A stretch of 33,343 nucleotides of DNA from Pullulanibacillus camelliae (GTDB lineage: Bacteria; Bacillota; Bacilli; Bacillales; Sporolactobacillaceae), in NCBI RefSeq assembly GCF_014642655.1, contig NZ_BMIR01000031.1:1-33343 (forward strand), written 5' to 3'. Position numbers and translations under genes: made by a program. The notes under the pieces are model-generated. The model had not been told where the DNA came from. It saw nothing but the letters and a program-made list of their open reading frames with translations, and made no database searches. Below, piece after piece: positions 23,615 to 29,694 of the stretch. Within the stretch, counting starts at the first letter, position 1. The number at the start of each line of letters is the position of its first letter.

Positions 23615-24212
23615 CTCACACGATCTAAGGTATAAAATATAGAGCAACCCATGCTGTAACTTTTTTGTTGTCACCCTTTTTCGACTCACAACACAGCTTG
23701 TGAGGAGGTGATCACGATAAAGGAAGTTAAGGATATCAATCGGGTTCAAGCTACGAGGATAAACGGGGAGCCCAACATAGAAACATTCGTGTTGTAGGAG
23801 AAGGTGTAGCGATTCTAGCCTACGAAATACGCTTGTTTTGCCCTCTCTAAAAGCAGGAGCATATCTATCTTCAAAGCTGAAGGAATCCTTTGATGCTTGT
23901 TATCGGATTCCGCACTTTCTGATGCTCAACTTTTGCAAGTCGAGCTGATGATTCATCGAGCTTGAGGACTCCCTAAAGTTGGCTGTATAAAAGAGCAGCT
24001 GATCCAAGGATTCACTGCTTTATTTCGTGAATGGCTTGACGTCTTACCAAAGGGCAAGAACAAGGCATTAAAGGTTTTACTTGAACAAGTTAACCCAGCT
24101 CATTTAATAAGCATCGGATTAGAAAGTCCTAATAATCCCAGTACGTTGAATGTTTACAACGGATAGAAACGCTTTTCTTTAGCATAAAAGAAGTGGGGAA
24201 TGTCTAAATTTT
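23615..24212 (+). pseudogene. Unrecognised decayed gene(s)
   Basis: Coding-like pieces in different frames. G-A-Y-L-S-S-K-L-K-E-S-F-D-A-C-Y-R-I-P lies around 23850-23910. A frame from about 23920 to TAG 24164 reads D-A-Q-L-L-Q-V-E-L-M-I-H-R-A, stop, then E-Q-L-I-Q-G-F-T-A-L-F-R-E-W-L-D-V-L-P-K. No start codon is available for the last part. TGTGAGGAGGTG at 23699 would be a good ribosome site for a 29-codon frame. Family not recognised. Confidence 0.4.
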
Positions 24213-24797
24213 ATGGTCTTCATAAATCATTCTACGGCATATCAAGGCAAAATGAGTATATATAAAATAAGGGCTAATAGAATAGCACTGAATGTTACTC
24301 TTCCATCTAAGCGTAGCAACTTATCTATAGAAATCATTAAATTCTATTTAAAGGAAGAGAGAGGAGAAGCGTTGAAATATCTTACGAGTGTAAGTTTAGA
24401 TTCAAGTGGCTATATTTTGCTGCCTAAAGAGATAATAAAAACTTGTCGCATCTATTCCAGAGAAGTTGAATGGTTATATAGCGAGTACGGTATATATATG
24501 AATACAGTAGTCAAAAAGCCCACTACTGGGTTAATTCGTAAAATAATATCACGTGGAAAGGTTAATATTCCTGCGCCTTATCGTAGAGAATTAAGATGGC
24601 AGAGCTACATGTCTCTTGAAATTTTTCAAATAGCAGAAGGATATTTTTATTTCCAAGCGGCACATTGCCATTGTATATTTTGTTGTAACAGTTATGTTGA
24701 TGATCTCATTGCTATTCAAGGAAAATACATATGTAAAAATTGCTTGCAAGAGGCCATAGGGAAGCATTATATGTTGGCGGCAAACAATAAATTTTAA
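24213..24797 (+). CDS. Protein with two AbrB-like domains and a C-terminal zinc ribbon
   Basis: A 194-residue protein, family not firmly assigned. Residues 58-95 (S-V-S-L-D-S-S-G-Y-I-L-L-P-K-E-I-I-K) match the SpoVT/AbrB swapped-hairpin pattern L-D-x-x-G-R-I-x-I-P. Residues 106-148 (I-R-K-I-I-S-R-G-K-V-N-I-P-A-P-Y-R-R-E-L) look like a second copy. C154/C157 and C174/C177 form a zinc-ribbon-like pair in C-I-F-C-C and C-K-N-C-L, as found at the C-terminus of some AbrB-family regulators. Residues 14-45 are basic. AbrB proteins are dimeric transition-state DNA-binding regulators. A tandem in one chain would give a pseudo-dimer. The start is uncertain (24213 or ATG 24252). AT-rich codon use differs from core genes. 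Confidence 0.62.
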   Translation: MVFINHSTAYQGKMSIYKIRANRIALNVTLPSKRSNLSIEIIKFYLKEERGEALKYLTSVSLDSSGYILLPKEIIKTCRIYSREVEWLYSEYGIYMNTVVKKPTTGLIRKIISRGKVNIPAPYRRELRWQSYMSLEIFQIAEGYFYFQAAHCHCIFCCNSYVDDLIAIQGKYICKNCLQEAIGKHYMLAANNKF

Positions 24798-24889
24798 AAT
24801 AAGAGTCGAGATATTGGTTAAATATAGTAAAATTTTAACAATTGCTTATAATTTGCTACACGCTGAAACTTAAACATCATTAATCTCGC

Positions 24890-25164
24890 CTATATGGTAT
24901 TTAAGGCCTTTTGTAGATTGGCATCATTAGATGTCATGGATAGGCTTTGAGATTGCGGGTTCCAATTAACTTGAGCACCAACCCTTTGAAAATTCACCGC
25001 AGGGACGTAGATCTCCGGATATGGAGCGCCTGGAGGCTGATAATTCAAAGGGGGGATTGGCTCGTCGTTATATTATTTCCTTGAATGATTACAGGGGTTG
25101 AAAGGGTCTAAGCGGTAACGGGATGATATTGGCGATCGTTTGACGGATAAGGGGTGTAAGTCAT
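24890..25164 (-). pseudogene. Copper-amine-oxidase-like domain protein, broken
   Basis: The minus strand has an excellent ribosome site (GAGGAGGTAAAC) before ATG 25164. The frame reads M-T-Y-T-P-Y-P-S-N-D-R-Q-Y-H-P-V-T-A, then TAG, then V-I-I-Q-G-N-N-I-T-T. It shifts at a run of six C (rev. strand, about 25060) into N-Y-Q-P-P-G-A-P-Y-P-E-I-Y-V-P-A-V-N-F-Q-R-V-G, A-Q-V-N-W-N-P-Q-S-Q-S-L, ending at stop 24890. The Y-V-P-x(n)-G-A-Q-V-N-W-x-P pattern is that of the N-terminal domain of copper amine oxidases, common in secreted Firmicute proteins. One stop plus one homopolymer slip disable it; a sequencing error could explain the slip but not both. Confidence 0.65.
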
Positions 25165-25272
25165 TTTTGTTTACCTCCTCGTATCTGCTTTCATGGTCAT
25201 TTGTATGATGTGAAATCATAACATGTGACTTCAAATGATTACGCTCCCTCTTTAAAATACATAAGTAAGACA

Positions 25273-25308
25273 AACAAAATCCCAACCGTCTAGATCCAGC
25301 CAGTTGGG
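25273..25308 (-). terminator. Probable terminator of SDR-merR operon
   Basis: On the minus strand CCCAAC pairs with GTTGGG (25281-25308) around a 16-nt loop, followed by ATTTTGTTTG. The stem is short, so strength is uncertain. Confidence 0.55.
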
Positions 25309-25319
25309 AGGGGTTCATC

Positions 25320-25736
25320 CTATTCTATGGGGTCACAGTTGCTATCATCTATATCAGGATTGAATAGAATATCGTTGTAATGGTCGATTTTATAATCAAT
25401 AATTCTTTGCGTATCCAGTAATCGAGAAACCTCGTTTTGAATTCTTTCCTTCTGCTTTTTTAAAAGGGCAATTTTTTTGGGAATGGCAGTTGGGCCTTCT
25501 TCAGAAAGCTTGCGATAATGTTTCATTTCTTCCAATGTCATTCCTGTTGCTTTTAGTCTCGTCAGAAAGATCATAGCTTCAAGCTGATATTGACTGTAAG
25601 TCCTGTGACCATTTGCTTTGCGATCCGCATAGGGCAACAAACCGATTTTTTCGTAATAACGAATCGTATCTTCAGACAGACCGGAGAATTCAGCTGCTTG
25701 TTTAATGGTGTTAAAAGTTTCCGAAATCTTTTTCAC
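25320..25736 (-). CDS. MerR-family transcriptional regulator
   Basis: A 138-residue MerR-type activator. The N-terminal HTH and wing read T-I-K-Q-A-A-E-F-S-G-L-S-E-D-T-I-R-Y-Y-E-K-I-G-L-L-P and N-G-H-R-T-Y. It continues I-F-L-T-R-L-K-A-T-G-M-T-L-E-E-M, then a dimerisation coiled coil. The only Cys is C134 near the end. The Cys at about position 52-54 used by aldehyde sensors such as AdhR is absent, as are metal-binding loops, so the signal is unknown. It starts with GTG behind TAGGAGAGGG. It is second in an operon 23 bp after the SDR gene. The operon promoter has the 19-bp spacer and dyad expected for this family, so it probably regulates itself. Confidence 0.9.
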   Translation of the reverse strand: MKKISETFNTIKQAAEFSGLSEDTIRYYEKIGLLPYADRKANGHRTYSQYQLEAMIFLTRLKATGMTLEEMKHYRKLSEEGPTAIPKKIALLKKQKERIQNEVSRLLDTQRIIDYKIDHYNDILFNPDIDDSNCDPIE

Positions 25737-25759
25737 ACTAACCCTCTCCTACTTATTTT

Positions 25760-26488
25760 TTACCAAGGCACGACGCCGTTTTCATCAAAGAACCCTCCAG
25801 TAGGGCCTTCATTCGGTAGTGTGGCCAGTCTCACTACAATGGTAGCCCCTTGTTCAACTGAACGATAGCCTCTATGACCATTCAGATCAGTGGAAGTAAA
25901 GCCAGGATCAGCTGAGTTGACCTTAATCGCAGAGTCCTTTAGTTCTTTGGCAAATAACACGGTTAAAGCATTCACTGCTGTTTTGGAACTCATGTAGCCA
26001 AGTAAATTGAAATCATAGAACTCAGCATTCGGATCGCTATTTAAGGTCAAGGAGCCTAATCCGCTGGAAAGATTGACAATCCTCCCGGAAGGCGACCTTT
26101 TAAGCAAGGGGAGCATCGCCTTTGTGACAGAAAACATACCAAATACATTTGTCTCGTACGTTTTCTTGAGATGGGTTAGCTCTAGCTTACTCGGAAGAAC
26201 GCCACCATCTAAACTCACGCCTGCATTATTAATTAGTATATCAAGCAATCCATATTGTCTGTCAATTTGCTTGGCTGCGGATTGAATGGATGTTGGATCT
26301 GTAACGTCAAGGTGTATGCGATTTGCTTTGATGTTCTCAGTCGTTAATGCTGCTACAGCCTCTCTCCCTCTTTTTTCATCTCTTGATCCTATTAGAATCT
26401 CAAACCCCATTTTCCCCAATTGTCTTGCTGCTTCAAAACCAATGCCTTTATTTCCCCCTGTTATAAGTACCTTCTTTGAATTCTCCAT
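25760..26488 (-). CDS. Short-chain dehydrogenase/reductase
   Basis: A 242-residue classical SDR, NAD(P)-dependent. The cofactor motif is T-G-G-N-K-G-I-G (10-17) followed by G-S-R-D around 34-37. Also present are D-V-T-D (61-64), N-N-A-G (87-90), catalytic S141/S142 and Y165-x-x-x-K169. It resembles carbonyl reductase-like SDRs acting on small aldehydes or ketones; the substrate is not predictable. AAGGAG lies 7 nt before ATG. It is first gene of an SDR-merR operon on the minus strand, under a MerR-type promoter. Confidence 0.9.
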   Translation of the reverse strand: MENSKKVLITGGNKGIGFEAARQLGKMGFEILIGSRDEKRGREAVAALTTENIKANRIHLDVTDPTSIQSAAKQIDRQYGLLDILINNAGVSLDGGVLPSKLELTHLKKTYETNVFGMFSVTKAMLPLLKRSPSGRIVNLSSGLGSLTLNSDPNAEFYDFNLLGYMSSKTAVNALTVLFAKELKDSAIKVNSADPGFTSTDLNGHRGYRSVEQGATIVVRLATLPNEGPTGGFFDENGVVPW

Positions 26489-26529
26489 TATTTCATCTCC
26501 TTACCATCCTTTTTTCTTAATTGACCATC

Positions 26530-26560
26530 ATGATACATCTTGGAGTAGACTCCAAGTCAA
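26530..26560 (-). promoter_or_regulatory. MerR-type promoter and operator of SDR-merR
   Basis: On the minus strand: TTGACT (26560-26555), a 19-bp spacer, TATCAT (26535-26530). The long spacer holds the perfect dyad CTTGGAGTctACTCCAAG (26539-26556 in plus coordinates). A 19-bp spacer with a GGAGTnnACTCC dyad is the signature of MerR-activated promoters. Confidence 0.88.
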
Positions 26561-26594
26561 TGGATTAAAAGGATTTTTTTCTAAGGAAAAGTGA

Positions 26595-26885
26595 CAAGCG
26601 GCTAAATAAAAGGCCAACCACAGGCCATCTTGGTGGGAGCGCTATGACAGAAAGTACACAGGGGGTAAAATATCATTTCTTTTGTCGAAATTAGAGACAA
26701 CCATGACTTTAGTAACATCTTTTTTGTCAAATGGAGAGGTATACTTTTTAAAGCATTATTATTCTATTTATAGAACTATCAGCCTTCATAAAAGGTTGAT
26801 GTTAAACCCCTGAAGAGGTGAGTTGACTAAGTCATGTCAGCAGGGAGTCTACTTAGTCTATAAAATATAGAAGGGAGCTTCATAG
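26595..26885. other. Leader region of the LRR gene with hairpin
   Basis: No gene. GACTAAGT (26825-26832) pairs with ACTTAGTC (26851-26858) around an 18-nt loop. The left arm lies inside TGACTAAGTCA, an 11-bp palindrome. TATAAAATATA follows. This may be a leader structure or regulator site. No known riboswitch was recognised and the promoter is unclear. Confidence 0.45.
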
Positions 26886-28613
26886 ATGAAAAAGAGATTA
26901 GCGTTACTACTTATCCCCATGTTAGCCATTATTGTTTCATTAGGATTCGTCGTTCAACCAACACGTGCAAATACAGATACGACGAAAAATACAGCACAAA
27001 CAACGGGGGATACAGCTAACAAAACAAAAGACACCGTTCAATCTACCGATAAAGCGGCTACACCACAGGATACGAACATATTGACTGAGGAAAACGCTGG
27101 CCAGGCAAAGGATATGGAAAAGGCAACCAGTCAAGCGGCAGATGCAGCTCAGGATATTGCTCAAACCAAGAAATCCACTAAAAAAAGTACGGCGCCATCC
27201 CCCAAGGATATTGTAACTTTTAAAGATCAAAAGCTCGCTAATGATGTCCGCGCTCAGTTAGGACTTAAAAAGGGAGACGCTATTACCGAATCCGCTCTAA
27301 CGCCACTTACCTTTATTTTTACAAGAGGTGTTTCGGATCTTTCTGGTTTAGAGTATGCCAAAAACCTCTCTCTTTTGGAAGCACCAGATGGCAAAATCAG
27401 CAATCTGAGTCCGTTGAAGGGCTTGAAAAACTTACAAACTTTAAACCTAGCAGGAAATAAAATCACTGATATTAGCGCATTGACGCAAATGTCAAATCTA
27501 ACAATGGCGAATCTTGCCGACAATCCTGTGAACTTCAATACTGGATCAGCCGCATCTAAAACCCTTCAAGCTTTGGTGGGAAAGGGTGTCAATGTCTATC
27601 ATGATGACATGGTCCAGCTCACGACTGAGAGGGTGACAAAGGATTCTATCACAGTAGCTTGGAACATCGACCAATCCGATGGCATGCCTCATCTTGGTGC
27701 ACTTACTTTAAATGGAGAACAGGTGAAGTCGTTTGATGTGTTCAAGCAGGCTCAGTCTGAATATACATTTACCGGTTTAAAAGAGGGTCAAACCTATGAT
27801 ATTGGACTTAGCATGTCCTTTAATTTAACTCAAAGTGATTATCAAATCACAAAGACCTTACATGTGAAAGCGGAAGATGTTCAACCGAAGCAACAAGTTA
27901 CGGTTACCCCTAATATTGGCGGTAATACAGCAACGATTGGTCATTTCAACGGCGATGCGGTCAAGCAAAATGGAACATTGGCAATAGACTTGAAGAACTA
28001 TAAAGAAGATCAAGTCAATGTCCAACTCACAGCTGAACAAATTAAAACGTTGCAGGATAAAAAGGCAGCTGTTCAAATCAATAAAGGGGACTCAACGGTA
28101 AGCATTCCGACTGAGCTTTTCGGAAGCGGTCAGGATGTCACGGTAGAAGTAGATAAGCAAAAGCCTGTAATAGATGCCCTTTCTTCGGTGTATGATTTTA
28201 CGATCAAAACAGCAACGGGAACGATTTCTAAATTTAAACAACCCGTTACACTTACCTTTTCAGTTGATCCATCTAAGGTTAACAATCCTGACAATGTAAA
28301 AGTCTGGTACTATAATCCTTCTACGAAAAAATGGGAGTCTATTGGAGGAACCTATAAAGACGGAGTGGTGACAGCACAAACCTATCACTTCAGTACGTAT
28401 ACTGTTTTTGAGAAGGCTCAGAAATCCTCAAGCAGTGTAACAGGATCAAGCAGTCACTCTGGGAGTACCACAAAGGCTGCTGCTGGAAATGGAGCAGGAA
28501 ATCAGCTTCCAAATACAGCGACCCATACGATGAACTTTATAGCACTTGGTACTTTGTTGGTTATCCTTGCCTCCGTATGCCTATGGTTCCAAAGAAGAAA
28601 GCAAAAAGCGTAA
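26886..28613 (+). CDS. LRR surface protein with LPNTA sorting signal
   Basis: A 575-residue wall-anchored protein. It has a signal peptide (about 1-28, K-K-R then L-L-L-I-P-M-L-A-I-I-V) and a T/K/A/D-rich linker to about 100. A short leucine-rich repeat block follows at about 145-215 (L-S-P-L-K-G-L-K-N-L-Q-T-L-N-L-A-G-N-K-I-T-D-I-S-A-L), internalin/SDS22-like. Next come beta-rich Ig/Fn3-like segments, then a Ser/Thr-rich spacer, the sorting motif L-P-N-T-A at 541-545, a hydrophobic helix and R-R-K-Q-K. LPNTA in place of LPXTG points to a class D sortase (B. anthracis SrtC type, linked to sporulating cells). No sortase gene lies in the window. Ribosome site GAAGGGAG. It ends in a terminator. 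Confidence 0.87.
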   Translation: MKKRLALLLIPMLAIIVSLGFVVQPTRANTDTTKNTAQTTGDTANKTKDTVQSTDKAATPQDTNILTEENAGQAKDMEKATSQAADAAQDIAQTKKSTKKSTAPSPKDIVTFKDQKLANDVRAQLGLKKGDAITESALTPLTFIFTRGVSDLSGLEYAKNLSLLEAPDGKISNLSPLKGLKNLQTLNLAGNKITDISALTQMSNLTMANLADNPVNFNTGSAASKTLQALVGKGVNVYHDDMVQLTTERVTKDSITVAWNIDQSDGMPHLGALTLNGEQVKSFDVFKQAQSEYTFTGLKEGQTYDIGLSMSFNLTQSDYQITKTLHVKAEDVQPKQQVTVTPNIGGNTATIGHFNGDAVKQNGTLAIDLKNYKEDQVNVQLTAEQIKTLQDKKAAVQINKGDSTVSIPTELFGSGQDVTVEVDKQKPVIDALSSVYDFTIKTATGTISKFKQPVTLTFSVDPSKVNNPDNVKVWYYNPSTKKWESIGGTYKDGVVTAQTYHFSTYTVFEKAQKSSSSVTGSSSHSGSTTKAAAGNGAGNQLPNTATHTMNFIALGTLLVILASVCLWFQRRKQKA

Positions 28614-28690
28614 TGGTAGTAGAGCTTATATTCTTTAAGATTTCGAAAGTACAAGAGAGAGTTTAGTTCCTTGTTATATTTTCCGATTTT

Positions 28691-28720
28691 AACTCTTGCT
28701 CGTTGGAGCAGGAGTTTTTT
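28691..28720 (+). terminator. Intrinsic terminator of the LRR gene
   Basis: AACTCTTGCTC pairs with GAGCAGGAGTT (11 positions, one G-T), loop GTTG, then a T-run to 28720. Repeat copy 4 begins at 28721. Confidence 0.9.
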
Positions 28721-29197
28721 ATACTATCAAAATGTATAACTTCGCTGACGCTCATAAAGGAGGAGAGTATAAAGTGTAACTTTGGCCTTCGCCACCTGAG
28801 GCTTGCGGGCAACCTAAGTGTGTGATTGGTAAAAATCACATCAGGAGTACCAGCGAAGGGGTGCAAGCCAAGGTTTCTAAAAAGATCAGAAGGTATAAAA
28901 TTTCTGATCATGAGGACGTGCGCGATTCCGCTCTCAGGCTGCTCGCTTTCCGCGGGGGAGTGGTAAGCCCCCTCGCGCCTTCGCAATGCTAAGGTCTTAC
29001 CGATCTCCCACTTCCCGCAGGACTCTAGTCTCCGTATCATGAGTCAGCGGCGCTCGAGGAACACACGATGTTAGAGTGTTCCGAATCTCGCGCCTTGCGC
29101 TCCCATCCACTTGACCAGGCAACGAAGCCTCTTTCATATTGGATGATGCTTTATACTAAGGACAAGAACCGGGCATGCTTTTCGCCTGGTTTTTCTT
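28721..29197 (+). repeat. Dispersed repeat, copy 4 (full A + B + C)
   Basis: The only copy with all three modules in order. A runs 28721-28880 (ATACTATCAAAATGTATAAC to GTGCAAGCCAAGGTTTC). B starts AAAAGATCAGAAGGTATAAA and holds the GC-rich hairpin core (28885-29095). C starts CTCCCATCCACTTGACCAGG and ends with the hairpin ACCGGGC/GCCTGGT plus T-run (29168-29195). The G-T change in the C hairpin preserves pairing. A 125-codon minus-strand frame through it is not supported as a gene. Confidence 0.9.
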
Positions 29198-29283
29198 ATT
29201 CTCTTTTGTTACCTCGTATGACGTTTTGAATAAAGTCCATTTCGTACTGAGATTAATCTCTATGAAGAACAATTTTTAAAGGT

Positions 29284-29312
29284 TTGACACACATATTAAT
29301 TATTGCTAATAT
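29284..29312 (+). promoter_or_regulatory. Promoter of the metal-resistance operon
   Basis: A perfect TTGACA (29284-29289), 17-bp spacer, TAATAT (29307-29312), 50 bp before the regulator start. Confidence 0.68.
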
Positions 29313-29328
29313 GATAGCCATATAACGT

Positions 29329-29344
29329 ATTAGATATTTCTAAT
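29329..29344. promoter_or_regulatory. Probable ArsR/CmtR operator
   Basis: ATTAGATATTTCTAAT is an inverted repeat (6 + 4 + 6) just downstream of the -10, the usual place for an ArsR-family operator. TAATATGA also recurs at 29307 and 29341. Confidence 0.6.
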
Positions 29345-29361
29345 ATGAATGGAGGATGACT

Positions 29362-29682
29362 ATGCAAACGGCGGACATGGGGATGAAAGTAAAATTTTTA
29401 CAAGGATTTTCTCATAAGGTGAGGATACAAATACTTGAATGCATCAAACAAGAAGAGAAGACGGTATCACAAATTGTTAATGAATTAAACGGCAATCAAT
29501 CTAATATCTCTCAACACCTTGCGTGTTTGAAAGGCTGTGGCCTGATTGTTGGCAGGCAAGAGGGAAAGTACGTTTTTTATAGTCTTCGCAATCAACATGT
29601 ACGGGATTTGTTAGACATGTTTGATGTGGTATTAGAAGAAGTAGAAAATGATGTGGCCTGTTGTGAAAATCATATTGTTTAG
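29362..29682 (+). CDS. ArsR-family metal sensor, CmtR-like
   Basis: A 106-residue winged-helix repressor. The recognition helix N-Q-S-N-I-S-Q-H-L-A-C-L-K-G-C-G-L carries C55 and C59 in the exact pattern of mycobacterial CmtR. The wing E-G-K-Y-V-F-Y-S-L follows. A C-terminal C100-C101 takes the place of CmtR's third ligand. This points to Cd(II)/Pb(II) sensing by a DNA-bound dimer that lets go on metal binding. ATG 29362 is preferred over 29356, which abuts GGAGG. It is first gene of a two-gene operon; the ATPase start lies 12 bp beyond its stop. Confidence 0.88.
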   Translation: MQTADMGMKVKFLQGFSHKVRIQILECIKQEEKTVSQIVNELNGNQSNISQHLACLKGCGLIVGRQEGKYVFYSLRNQHVRDLLDMFDVVLEEVENDVACCENHIV

Positions 29683-29694
29683 GAAGTGGAAGAA

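Noticed and set aside
25073-25318. 81-codon minus-strand frame
   Set aside because: It overlaps the copper-amine-oxidase-like pseudogene in another frame and the merR terminator; the real frame has a strong ribosome site at 25164.
26760-26880. c-di-GMP riboswitch before the LRR surface protein
   Set aside because: Sought because surface proteins are often under c-di-GMP control, but neither class I nor class II core motifs are present.
28663-29040. 125-codon minus-strand frame
   Set aside because: It spans repeat copy 4 including its hairpin core; copies 1 and 2 do not preserve it.
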